From: Corallium rubrum
Taxonomy: Eukaryota; Cnidaria; Anthozoa; Scleralcyonacea; Coralliidae
Direction: 5' to 3'
NCBI GenBank assembly: GCA_964035015.1
Contig: OZ036003.1
Span: 2,820,031 to 2,884,030, forward strand
DNA: 64,000 nucleotides
Part shown: one piece after another, positions 44,616 through 56,953 of the stretch
Position numbering within the stretch: the stretch's first letter is position 1
Layout of the letters: the number at the start of each line of letters is the position of its first letter
Notes under the pieces: generated by a model
Told to the model about the DNA's origin: nothing
Database searches by the model: none
Seen by the model: the letters and a program-made list of their open reading frames with translations, nothing else
Made by a program: the position numbers and the translations under genes

Positions 44616-46194
44616 AGACTGACGATTTTCTCATCATAGTAACACTTTAATATATGGATTGTGTTCGCGGTCAACCAACACTAAAAGATAACGAGCAAAT
44701 TAGGCCCCGATCTCATTCATCTCAAAGAAAAACGCCCAATATCAGAAAATGCTAGGTATTGATAATATTACCTTACGGCTAACAACTCGCGATCGAATGA
44801 CGATATCCTACACCAACTAGACCTTATGACTGTCATCTTAATCATTCGATTTTGTTGGTAGTCTATATGACTATATTCATCAATATCATTCACTTGAAAT
44901 GTTAGCGTTCGATCTTTTTGAACGACCGCAACAAGTGAACGTACGTATAGTCACTTTCTAAAGAAAATAAATTGTGTGTAGAGCCATTTTAATTTACGAT
45001 CGTCAATCTAGAAGAGGAATTATTGTGTTGGTCAACGTCATGACATATTTATTGGAAATTTTACAGTTTACCGTACTCGAGTAATTCAGCGATTCCTATG
45101 CCACCAAGCGAGATTAATTTGATGACCTACCCCAAACAAAAACCCTAACCCTAATCAGTAACTGTGGAAAATGTGATTTCTACATATTTCGTTGATGATG
45201 GTATCCCACGATGAAAGCACCTTTTTGTCGAAATAAAGCAATAATCAGTGTTTTCTTCCAAATTCCCTCATCTTGTAATAATCGTTTTTCCTGAAGGTAT
45301 TTTAACGAACCCAAGAGTATTGTACAAAATCATCCATTGTTTCACATGCACTTTTTATTGAGAACTTTTGCATGGTAAAAACTGTTTAACGAAAAATTAT
45401 AAGTCATTGTTATATATTACATGTAGGCCCAAGGTATTGCCACAAGAGCACTGAAAAAACGTCAACATATTTGACCGACTTGAATCAAACTTAGCACGTG
45501 TAGTTGATCATTTGGGATCGTAATACAGATTTTAAGTACAGTACAACTGTTCAGTAGCAGACTGGGGCGTTACTATGGTGTTAAATTTAAAATATTATAT
45601 TGCTTTTAACTGCAGTCGTCCTCCTTGTTTATATTGTTCACGAGTATCGCGGTTGTTTTTGTCGAATAATACCACAATGATCGAATGTTATCGCACCGTC
45701 AATCGAGCTCAAAACTTAGTCCTGCATTGTAAATAAACATATTCCCCACACTTTACAAGTGTAAAGGTTAAATGACAGCGTTGTTACAGAGAGTATATTA
45801 CGGGTTATCTCTGAACAAACGAGTTTCGATTTGCGTGGCGTTGACTGCGGAGGCAACTGCATGCATGACCAGTCAGTCCACTAGTTTCGTATATCATTGT
45901 CTCAACCAATAGGAAAGCGAGTCTGTATGAGTCTAGCCTGTGTAGCTGGCGGTATTAGGGAGTTCGGGCGCGGGCGGTAGGCGGGCAACGCGAATGCTAT
46001 TTACGGCGGGTTAGTCGGTTCGTTCGTTGGTTGGTCGATCAGTTGTCGTGGTCAATGTCAGTTATTGATAGATTTGTGTGTTAAGTAGTTTTTTAAATCT
46101 TAGTAGCGAGTCCGTAGTTTTCGTTTTATTGTCTAAGTTGTTGAAGTCTTCTGGAGCATGGTAAATGAGCTCCTGCTTCCTTCAATTTGTGTTG
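44616..46194. other. No gene recognised
   Basis: AT-rich DNA without a clear repeat unit. It contains a two-unit CCCTAACCCTAA string near 45155 and a GC-richer patch at 45945-46040. Confidence 0.35.
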
Positions 46195-47049
46195 GCTTTT
46201 GGTAGATGTAAGTTGTTGCTTGTCCTTGTGTTGTATGTATGAAAGTTACTGACGTCTCATTGTCAAAGGTGTCCAGTTTAGAATTCTTAAAGCTTCAGTT
46301 GCTGAGAAAAGTAGGAGCATCCAGAATAATTTTAGCCGCTTCATTTTGTAATATTTGAATAGAGTTCATGAGAACAGAGTTATTCTTGTCTCCCCAAATG
46401 ACGTCAGCGTAGTCTAGAAGTGGTAGTATTAAAGAAGTGTAAAGAGTGCATCGTTCGTTCAGTGGTAAATAATGTTTTATTCGTCGTAGTAGTCCAAGAC
46501 TTTGGTTGATCTTCGAGGCTAGGTAGATGATCTACATTACATGATCATGCCATGAAAGGTCTTCGCTGAGAGTTATGCCAAGATATTTAAATGAATGTCC
46601 TTGTTTGATTTTCCGGGTTTGGATCATGATGTTTAAATCTGAGTAGAACTTTGACTGTTTTTTTGTTCGCGAAGATAAGGAATTTTGTCTTGTTGCATAG
46701 TTAAGACTGCGTTTACACTAGAGCAAAAGTATCCGGATTCACATTGTTTTTCATCCTCATGGGAATAAAAAACAATGTGAATCCGGATACTTTTGCTCTA
46801 GTGTAAACGCAGTCTCAGTGAGAGTAAGTTTTCGTCGAGCCAGTTGGATATGGACTGTAGATCGGTAGTTATATTAGTTTGAAGTGTTGAAGCTGTTTTG
46901 GCTGAGTAATACAACAACGTATCATCGGCGTATAGAGTCGATTTGCTGTGGATAAGGCATTTAGACAAGTCATTTATGTAAACCGGGTAAAGCAAAGGAC
47001 CAAGTATGCTTCCTTGTGGTACACCAACAGTAAACCGGTTTTGAAGCAC
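46195..47049 (-). pseudogene. LINE remnant, RT to C-terminus, split by a MITE
   Basis: [20 protein letters not shown] (motif B) and [12 protein letters not shown] (motif C) lie at 46798-47049. Beyond the MITE at 46705-46814 the same ORF resumes in degenerate form with NYATRQNSLSSRTKKQSKF, FKYLGITLSEDLSWHDHV, then a stop and ASKINQSLGLLRRIKHYLPL, LPLLDYADVIWGDKN. The N-terminal half is missing. It is Jockey/CR1-like and dead. Confidence 0.8.
46705..46814. mobile_element. 110-bp palindromic MITE inserted in a LINE
   Basis: Arms GACTGCGTTTACACTAGAGC and GCTCTAGTGTAAACGCAGTC, almost perfectly inverted over about 48 bp each. Flanks are TAA (46702-46704) and TCA (46815-46817). Removing the element and one flank restores the LINE frame, so this is probably a 3-bp TNA duplication (PIF/Harbinger-like). 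Confidence 0.7.
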
Positions 47050-47233
47050 GTATGTAATGTATGCGTAATGTATGCATAATTATGTATGGTGAAAAGCATT
47101 CTTTGAATTAATATACATTGTCTTTGTTACCAACATGGAGTAATCCGTTAAATTGGGCTTGAAAAGATAGTCATCCGAGCAGAACAAAAGAAGAAATATA
47201 AAGAAGATAAACTGAAACACAAGTTTAAATGAA

Positions 47234-48010
47234 ATGGAAGGATTTTCAGTCCCGAGTTCGCCAAAAATGGACTGGTCAAGCGGTAACTTGCCAGCAGCAT
47301 GGAGATCGTTTCAACAACATTGTGAATTTACTTTTGGTGGCCCACTAAAATGTAAATCAGAAGAACAAAGATGTAATTATCTGATGATATGGGTTGGTGA
47401 GAAAGGCCGAGATGTATACAATACGTGGAATTTATCAAGTGAAGATGCAAAGAAGCTCAGCACTTACTACCAAAAGTTCGAAGAGTACGTGAAGCCCAAA
47501 TCGAATAATATTTTTGCTCGTTACAAGTTTCACAACATAGTTCAACAACAAAAAGAGCCATTCGAACAGTTCTTGACCAAGCTAAAGATCGAAGTCAAAG
47601 ATTGTGAATATAAAGACCCGGACGAAATGGTACGAGATCGAGTGGTAATTGGTTGTTTTTCGCAAAAAGCAAGGGAGAAACTGATACAAGAAGGATCTGA
47701 ACTAACGTTAGAAAAGGCAGTAGATATTGCTCGAACCCAAGAAATGTCAACCACCCAGCTACGAAGTATGGCAACCGAGGATCAAAACGTAAACAACCTC
47801 AGAAAAACAACAAGAAAGAAAACCCAAATACCGAGATGGCAGACAAAGAAATGGTCGAAACACAAGAGAAGATAGACACCCATGCAACAAGTGTGGTCTA
47901 AATTATGAACAAAATAAATGCCCAGCACAAGGTAAGATATGTGCAAAGTGTAAAAAGCTCAACTATTTTGCAAGAGTATGCAGATCGAAGCACAAAGAAA
48001 GTCGAAAGAA
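47234..48010 (+). pseudogene. Ty3/gypsy-type Gag (capsid and zinc knuckle), frameshifted
   Basis: 213 codons from ATG 47234 encode a retrotransposon capsid-like region (AAWRSFQQHCEFTFGGPLKC, YYQKFEEYVKP, FARYKFHNIVQQQKEPFEQF, DEMVRDRVVIGC). A frameshift follows. The other frame gives CNKCGLNYEQNKCPAQGKIC then AKCKKLNYFARVC (47880-47981), a cysteine-rich nucleocapsid region. LTRs were not found. It precedes the pol pieces at 51.4-53.9 kb, with a 3.3-kb gap. Confidence 0.7.
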
Positions 48011-48119
48011 AAAAATGTTTATGGTGTTGAAAAAGGAGAGAGTGACAATGAACTGTATGTTGGTTCAGTTGGAACTCAGAGGAGGTTGGACAGCTGCCGC
48101 AAAGATTCATTTGCATCTG

Positions 48120-51100
48120 ACCGCCGACGAGGAATGAACTCTGCCCGGTGGACTAGATGTGCAAAAACTTTTGAAAACTCGTCACAGTTGATCCAGAATT
48201 GCTAAATATGATCGTCAGAAAAATACGAGGACAATTCGTGGTTATCATAGACAATTAATATGATGAGATTGTGCTTTATTTGGCGTATATTCGTGACAAT
48301 GGCGGATGGGCATTCAAGACTACTCAAGTTCCTTCGGATTCGACGCATTTTATGTTACAAATAATGGAACAAATCAGAAACGAATTAGATGTTTACAACA
48401 AAGAAGGATTTAGTTGTGCTGTGCAACGTGTGATTCGTTACAACTGGAGAAAAGCGTGTGGTGAGAAATCAACATTATTTGTTGTTTAGTGGTTAATGAT
48501 TTCCCTCTCAAATGTTTCCTATTCTATATTTATTTACTTTATGATGCATTTTCCGTGGTTTAATGTTTTGCATTCTGCAATATTACTGTAAACGTCTATA
48601 ACTGTTGTGTGTAACAATTATCTCGATCAATTAGATACAACTATCATCCTTGGTTTGTTTGGGGGTTTTTTCCTGATTTTTTAACAAACAGTCTTGTCTA
48701 CTGTACTCGTATCCCAAATTTTATAAAATTGTGAATAAAGCTAGCTTAAAATTTATTATTCAATAACAATCTTGTATTTTTCTTTATAACTAAGGTGAAT
48801 TAAAAATCGAGATAATTTATTGGATTGCCTCCAGAATCTATTGATAAATTTGGTATATAACTGGATTGGTCAAATGTTCAAATATTTCTATTTTATCAAA
48901 TAAAGGGTATTTCCTGTATCCTCAATATATATATGTAAATAAGGAATTTGAATGAAATTAAAAAGTTTTGTCTCAATATTGATCTTGGTTACTTCTAAAG
49001 CACCACTGTATTGACACTGATACAGGTATTCAATCAGGGGCATTGTTAACATTTTAACATTGGTCCAACGTTTTTGCAGTGAAGCACCCCCCCCCCCCCC
49101 CCCCCTCCCTGCCAAGAAAACATGAACTTTGGTACATTTAGAGATAGAGTTCACTGTTTATCAGTATGTACATGCAGTAGCCAGTAGCACTGAAAGGCAA
49201 AGGGATGAATAATATCCAGGCTTTGAGGGAAAGGGATGAATAATATCCAGGAATAATAACTTAGGCTTTGAGATCCAGCATTTGGATTGTATAATAATAT
49301 GCAAGATAATACTTCTGTGTTCAAATTTTATTAGTTATGTCCACAATTATTATGCATTGCCTTAATGTAATTATACAACATGACAACATGCAAAACTTCA
49401 AACTACATATTATTTGAATGTTATTTAGTAAAAGAGAATCCATAAAATATATTTATCATTGTAAAAATCCAGTTCAGATTGATGCTCGTGCCTGGGCACT
49501 CCAAAGTAAGTTCTTCCAACACTGACATCTGTACTGTATCTCTTCACTTCCTGTAAAAATATGATGTGAGATGGAGTTATTAACTCTTTCATGTCTTAAG
49601 AGTTGACTGTACAGCCACTACCTAACTACTGTATTCACTTCATGGGTGTACAAACCAAGGGGTGGACACAGGGCACATGCCACACACCACATATAATTTT
49701 GCAACAAAAAAGCCCTTTATCAGAAGACATGAGCAGTGGCGTCGCCAGACCTGGGAGAGGGGGGGGGACAAAATGATGACGCCATCGGTTTATGACGTCA
49801 TCTGTATATGACGTCATACTTGTTGGTACTTCATGTTAATCCTACATAATAGTTTCTATATAGATAATTGTGATTTTAAAATATATATGATCGTTTCGGG
49901 TGCATTAACCTTAACGTACCCCAAACATTCGTAAACTTAACCCAAACTGTTGTGTGGACCTGACACATAGTAGGAATGTTCTAGGGGGTCCGGGAGCATG
50001 CCCCCCGGAACATTCTGAAATTTAGAGTCTCGGAAATGCCATTTCCTACATTCTGAGATGTGATTTTTAACATTCTGAGGGGTGATTCTTAAATTATTGT
50101 CGGTTTTTCTCAGATTGTAGTACAGTTTATATTTTTGGGCACCTAGTTTGGGCGCCCACACCGATGTACCGGCGTCTCAAACCGCCTGGATACGGCCCTG
50201 AGTGAACTAACGCAAGAAAACATATGAAACACACATTCACACACTTGTAAACTATTTTTCCAGCTAGCGCTGTGAGCTGAGCACTTGGAATCATTACCTC
50301 CCCCCCCCCCCCGAACGTTTCTCACTGGATTTGGAAGAATCTCAAAATTGGTCTTGACGAGAACTGGGAGGGACGCGTCCCTCCCAGTCTCCTCCCTAGC
50401 GACGCCACTGGACATGAGCCTCAAGGGTCATTTTGAAGCTCTGCCCTGAAACAAGATTCTTTTGAAAGTGTACACTTCCCCCACCAGACCAGCTTGCTTC
50501 CTACATCACTGACTCAGTTGAAATGGACAACTGGGACAAAAGGGATAATAAATATTTGTATACTGAAAAACAATACGAACAACAAATTAGCAAAAAATAA
50601 AAAAATACTTGAACTACAATATATTATTCACAATAACAATGACCAATAATAAACTAAAAATAATCCACACATCAATTTTAATAATCACACTGCTGACATG
50701 GAACACGTTATTTAATATATAAAAAATATCTATACATATCATACAGTTAAGTACATTCTGTATGCAGGGATTGCAGGCCTGGTATGACCTGATATGTATA
50801 CAATTTTTCCAGAATGATGGTGTTTTTATACAGCGACGTCAGCGTTTTGGACCATAAAAACAGACAAATACCAAATTGTACTATTCAATAATTGACCACC
50901 ACTCATTCTACACTTACTCTAAAGAATAAAGCTCGAAATATGAGGAAACTTCAAAAATTCTTAATTGAGAGAAAAACAAGCTTTAGTGGCGAAAGGCTCT
51001 CTTAAATTATTGGGCGCCATCTTAGCAAAAGCCGAAATACCATGGTCGGTTCAACGGCGAATATCTCGAAAACGGTTGAGAGGTCACCGGGGTCGTCTGG

Positions 51101-51340
51101 ATAGAATCCAGGGTTAGACATTTCTTCAACTTATTACGCAAAAATTAGAGAATTCGAACCATGGGAATTCGAACCATGGGGTCTTCACTTAGCGCGACAC
51201 GACCTACATAAACGATCAAAACAAAGTAGAAAAAATACATTTACCTTGCAAAATCCTGCAGATATGGATAGTCCAACAATATATGAAACCATATCACTGC
51301 TCTTTTAAAGAAAAAAATGAATGACAGCAGCGTAATATTC
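48120..51340. other. Insert between gag and pol of the gypsy element
   Basis: Gag ends in VYGVEKGESDNELYVGSV near 48020-48080, and pol protease starts at 51355, so about 3.2 kb has been inserted. It contains a short unassigned frame (48271-48489), AT-rich DNA, a poly-C run at 49088-49105 and the hAT element at 49734-50410. The outer boundaries of the insert were not resolved. Confidence 0.45.
49734..50410. mobile_element. hAT non-autonomous element with 8-bp TSD
   Basis: Ends CAGTGGCGTCGCCAG and CTAGCGACGCCACTG are inverted. GACATGAG flanks it exactly on both sides (49726-49733 and 50411-50418). An 8-bp duplication and CAGTGGCG-type ends are known hAT traits. 677 bp; no transposase. It includes a GTCCGGGAGCATGCCCCCCG block shared with 36839-38966. 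Confidence 0.85.
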
Positions 51341-51354
51341 GTATTCTAAGTCCA

Positions 51355-51885
51355 ATGCAAAATGTTCGGCCGATCAACGATAAGAAAATAGCGCAATTTA
51401 ATTGGTCGACAATATCACGTGACAATCACATGACAGCTGTCCGGCCTCCACTGGTTGGAACTACAACTGCTACTAATGTGAATGAATGGTATCAACATAT
51501 AAAGATCGCTGACAAATACCTGAATGTTCAGCTTGACACTGGTCCACAGTGTAATGTTATTTCTACTAAAGATCTTCAACACCTTGGAATCACAATAGTG
51601 ATAAAGAAGCCAGAAGCTCAGCTCAAGTCATACTCTGGGCAGGTTATCACAACCAAAGGAGTAACTACTTTACCATGTGAGTACAAAAGAAAAACATACC
51701 AAGTCAAGTTTCATGTCGTTGACATTTCTGCTCCACCAGTATTCAGTGCGAATACATGCCAAGAAATGGGTCTTGTGAAAAGATTACGTGCAGTTGAGAC
51801 ATCTATGAACCAAGATGACCACCACGTCGATCCCTGTTTGCCACCCAAGTTCAACCCAACCAAACAAAACAAGATGAACTGTTGA
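51355..51885 (+). pseudogene. Ty3/gypsy aspartic protease region
   Basis: LNVQLDTGPQCNVISTKDL (about residues 56-74) has the retropepsin DTG (D61), followed by VVDISAPPVFSANTCQEMGL. The frame closes just before the RT. Confidence 0.75.
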
Positions 51886-51887
51886 AA

Positions 51888-52614
51888 GGATATGATGTGT
51901 TATTTACTGGTCTAGGATGTCTGCCTGGTGAACACACCGTTAAAATTGATCATTCAGTTACGCCGGTTGTCCACGCACAAAGGCGAGTACCATTAGCCCT
52001 CAAGGACCACATCAAAGAAGAGTTACAGTGAATGGAAGATGCGGGTGTGGTTGTCAAGCAAACACAGCCTACAGATTGGGTCAACAGTATGGTTACAGTA
52101 ATAAAACCAGAGTGTGCATTGATCCGAGAGATTTCAATCGAGCCATAAAAAGAGAACATTACCGATGAAAACGACTGAAGAAGTTGTAGCTGAAATGCCT
52201 GAAGCAAAAGTGTTCTCCGTGTTAGATGCCACCTCAGGATGTTGGCAAATTACGCTAGATGATGCAAATTCCAAACTCTGCACTTTCAACACACCTTTTG
52301 GAAGATATCGTTTTACACGCCTTCCATTTGGAATTAAATCGGCTCCGGAAGTATTCCAAAAGAAGATGTCCCAAGTATTGGAAGACATTGATGGTGCTGA
52401 AGCTATAGTCGGTGATATTTTGATATGGGGGAGAGATATTCAGGAATATGATGCGAGGCTAAAGCAAGTTCTTGACCGATGCCGAGAAGTCAACCTAAAG
52501 CTAAACCCAAAGAAATGCCAAATCAGAAAAGAAGAAATTTCTTATGTTGGTCATCTTCCAAGCAAGGATGGTCTCAAGCCAAATCCTGAGAAAATAGAGC
52601 AGTACAAGCCATGA
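51888..52614 (+). pseudogene. Ty3/gypsy reverse transcriptase, broken
   Basis: The first part (51888-52160) reads LKGYDVLFTGLGCLPGEHTV, PVVHAQRRVPLALKDHIKEE, a stop at 52029 and GVVVKQTQPTDWVNSMVTVI. After a frame change, 52165-52614 gives KVFSVLDATSGCWQITLDD, RLPFGIKSAPEVFQKKMSQ and AIVGDILIWG. The catalytic (V/I)DD is changed to VGD. Confidence 0.8.
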
Positions 52615-53856
52615 CCCGGCCATCCAACACAAGGGAATTAAGAACATTCCTAGGATTTATCCAGTACCTTTCAAAGTTTTTGCCCAATATGGCTGATGTC
52701 AGTGCTCCACTAAGAAAATTGCTGGAAAAGGACACAGCATGGCATTGGGAAAAGCAACAACAAGACAGCTTTGAGCGACAAGCCAGCTGCGTATGCTTCC
52801 CGAGCATTGACACCAACACAACAGAAATATGCACAAATTGAAAAAAAGAGACTTTGACCATTGTCTTTGGCACTCACAAGTCTCACTAGTTCCTGTTTGG
52901 AAAGCAAGTAGTTGTAGTTGTAGATCACAAACCCTTGGAATATATATTCGCAAAACCTCTCAAGCACCACTCCGTCTACAGAAGATGCTCTTAGCTCTTC
53001 AACGCTATGATTTAATGATTGTCTACAAACCTGGAAAAGAGATGCACATAGCTGATGCCCTTAGCATAAATTACCTGAATGAGACGAAAGAGACATTGGT
53101 GCAAGAACTCGAAGTCAACGAAGTTCACCTCACAGCCCATTTGCCAATATCACCTGAAAAATACAAAGAATTCCAGAAAGCTACTGCAGAGGATCCAGTG
53201 ATGCAAGCAGTTCAAGAAGCACTTCTTAATGGATGGCCAAAGAAAGATTATGCACAGGTAGAGATCAAGCAGTATTGGACATGTAAAGATGAACCTGCCT
53301 TCTTTTCAATGGAAACAAAGTAATTGTTCCTAAATCCCTCAGATCTCAGATGTTAGAAATTATACATCACGTCAAGGGGTAGTGAATGCAAACAACGTGC
53401 AAGAGACGTCCTCTACTGGCCTGGAATGGCAAGCCAAATTGAAGATATAAGGTATCAAAGTGTCAATTTTCAGCCAGTACCAGAAAGCTCAAGCAAGAGA
53501 GAGCCTATGATTGCCAGCAAGATTCCAGACCGACCCTGGGCAACGATTGGTGTGGATCTATTTGAACATAACAAGACACACTATCTATTATGTGGACTAT
53601 TACTCAAAGTGGTTCGAAATTGCCAAACTAGGATAACCTAAGCAGCATGAATGTTATCAGTTACCTCCAAAGTCAGTTTTCCGGATATGGTATACCATAT
53701 CAAGTAGTGAGTTACAATGGGCCACAATTCATCTCTAAAGAATTCACAGAGTTTACTAAGAACTATGGTTTCACCCACACAACATCAAGCCCTCATTATC
53801 CGCAAGCAGTGCAGATCCATATAACAAAGCTAAAGATCCATACAAAGCGACAGTAA
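52611..53856 (+). pseudogene. Ty3/gypsy RNase H and integrase, broken
   Basis: ELRTFLGFIQYLSKFLPNMA (RT/RNase H link) is followed in shifting frames by VVVDHKPLEYIFAKPLKHHS, LLALQRYDLMIVYKPGKEMH and IADALS (RNase H end, 52980-53070). Integrase parts are ARDVLYWPGMASQIEDI, RPWATIGVDLFEHNKTHYLL (first D), a changed second D (VVSYNGPQFISKEF) and SSPHYPQA. The last catalytic Glu and the 3' LTR are missing. Confidence 0.75.
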
Positions 53857-53899
53857 TTTTAGAAGAGCCAATTTGGCCCCAAAATAAGGGCCGAAATTG

Positions 53900-54200
53900 T
53901 GACCCTCAGCCGGCCCCCTTTTAATGGGGCCGTTTTGGCTCTGTTGAAAGAGGGCCAATTTTGGCTCCTTTTTTAGGGCTGTTTTGGTCCTTCTTAAGGG
54001 GCTATTTTTAACCCTGAAACAGCCCCCTTTTATTGCGGCCATTTTGGCTCTGTTGAAAGAGGCCAATTTTGGCTCCTTTTTTGGGCTGTTTTGGCCCTTC
54101 GTAAAGGGCTGTTTTAAACTCTGCAAGAGCCCCTTTTTAATAGGGCTGTTTTGGCCCCAATATAATAGTGCCATTTTGGACACTTTTGGGAAAGTTTTAT
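53900..54200. repeat. Two-unit tandem repeat of about 120 bp
   Basis: GGGCCGTTTTGGCTCTGTTG, GGGCCAATTTTGGCTCCTTT and AGGGCTGTTTTGG occur twice, near 53925 and 54035, with smaller internal repetition of the GCTGTTTTGG motif. Confidence 0.6.
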
Positions 54201-54240
54201 TCCTTTTCAGGGCTGTTTTGGTAATGAAAAAATAGGAATA

Positions 54241-56456
54241 ATTTAGACTATTCTAATCTTTGAGGACCATCTATTGTGTTAAAAAAATGTACTTGCTCCA
54301 CAACTGATACTCTAATCAGCAGCATAACTCAACAGACAACCACCATGCACAAGTGATAAAAAAGTTTGTATTTCAAATATTCATATACAATATACAAAAA
54401 TAGTAACAACTATAGAGTGCACGACTGCATACATCCACCAGCAAGTTATTTAATAACATTATAATCTAAGTTTAAACAAAATAAAATGGGTTGGTCCTTG
54501 GTCTATGATAGCATTTTTGCATAGACAATGGACTGACAAGTCTATTGTTTTGTTTTATTTTTATAAATATTTTGTCTATGAATATCAAACACTTGTATAA
54601 GATATGGAGAAATGAGTGCATCAAGCATTTGACAAAAATATGTTCAATACACAGCAAAATCCTGATTCTTATTTTAAGAGAAAAAAATACTTAAAACAAG
54701 TAAGACTGTTCTCAGTATAGTAAGAATAATATTCATACCAAGAATCTTGTCAAGAATTTTATAATTCTTACCTAGAATTTTTCGAGAATAAATTTACTTA
54801 AAATAAGAAATAATATTCTCGTGGAATTCTTGTTTCAAGCAAAAAAATTACTTGTTTTACGTAACGAATTGCTGAAAACAAGCAAAATAATTCTTGTCAG
54901 TGAGTATAGTAAGAATATTATTCTAGACAAGAATTTAATAAAGAATATTTTTGCTTAAAATGAGTAAAAATAGTCTGCAAGTAAGTAAACTTTTTCTGGC
55001 ACAGATTCTAGAACGGATTCTTGATGTTTTAAAAAACAAGAAAATTATTATTTTGAGAAAAAATCAAATGTACATGTACTGAGTTGCATTATTTATTTGT
55101 CTAATACTTAATATATACAAAAAATCCCCATTTCTCACTTGAGAACAGAAGAAATAGTTTAATCAGGGAAAAGACTTGCTATCGCATAGATGTCCCAGAC
55201 AAATATAGACGCATGCAGGATTGCAGGTACAACATACAGTGCAAACACGCCATATACATAATGTCATATATACAGTATATTGTGAGAAAGCATTCCACGA
55301 TCCTATTTTAAGAACTTACTGCTACAAATTAATTTAACCAATACAAAGCATTTAGTATAAATTATAACTTGTATTGTAGCAAAAAACTAGGTTAAATTTA
55401 AGAATTATACTTAACAGTAGGCTGTTGCGGTATATCGATATATCGATAATTATCGCTTTTTTCAAATATCGGTTATTCGGTATTTTAAATTTGAAAATAT
55501 CGATATACCGAAAATATCGAAATCTTACCGAAAATATCGAAATCTACGATATTATCGGTATTAGACGCGCGAAAACCGATTATCACTGTTTTGTCGCTTG
55601 ATTTTTTTTGAACTTCTGTTGCGGAAGTTTCGGGACTCTCTTTGCGGCAAATCACGCCGCCTATTGTCATGACTCATCCTGAATACCTAATGCATTTCAA
55701 TTCCCAAAGCGCACATTTCACGGGCTGTCGACTCGACAGTGTCGAGGATACTCATCGCAGTCTTTAGAATTTTTTTTCGCATGCGATGAGTCATCGCTAG
55801 AATAAATAGAACATGTTTGTGACAGATGCAGTATATATATACCGACTCAATCGACAATCTCCAGACTCGTTTGTTTATATTCTTGCGCGCGAAGATCAAC
55901 GTTCGAAATACCAACGTAAACAGCTTGCACAGGATTTCCCTTCCAAAGTAACACCGCAGCAACCAGACACCTTAAGCCCAGGGGTAAAGCTGGACTGCTT
56001 CCTCAGGCGCCTGTCAGATTGCTTATTATCCTAAAATTACAAAAAGCCAAATGTAAAATTAAAATAAAGTTTTTAGTGGGAAGCACAGATAAAAATGTGG
56101 TAAATACATATGGCATGTCTAAATTGCAGCCTGCAAACTGAACAAATTAGTGTAGGTAATGTGAGGCTGTGATAAAATTCTTGGTTAGTTGAAAAAAATG
56201 TGTTTAATAGAACTGTTTATTGTAAAATGTATTTTAGGCACCACATATGTTTTATCCATACTGTATTTGCCTGACTGAATTTTTTTTCTTGACATTTAGG
56301 ATTGGTTACTTCATAAGCAATTAAAATCTTCCATGGTTAAACCAAATATAATCTTTTAAACCAAAAAATCCACATGAAATTAGGTTGCCCGAAAAGTTAC
56401 CAAAAGCCTACATGTAAAACTATTTGCCCAAGTAAAACTTTGGTTGCTCCAGGCAA
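54241..56456. other. Non-coding; internal repeat patches
   Basis: 54485-54515 (ATGGGTTGGTCCTTGGTCTA) matches part of the tetranucleotide repeat flank at 7090-7130. 54690-54970 is rich in repeated AAGAATATTATTC-type motifs in both orientations. 55430-55555 repeats TATCGATA and ACCGAAAATATCGAAATC. No gene recognised. Confidence 0.4.

Positions 56457-56953
<497 letters not shown>

Noticed and set aside
45150..45170. Telomere-like CCCTAACCCTAA
   Set aside because: Only two units; no array.
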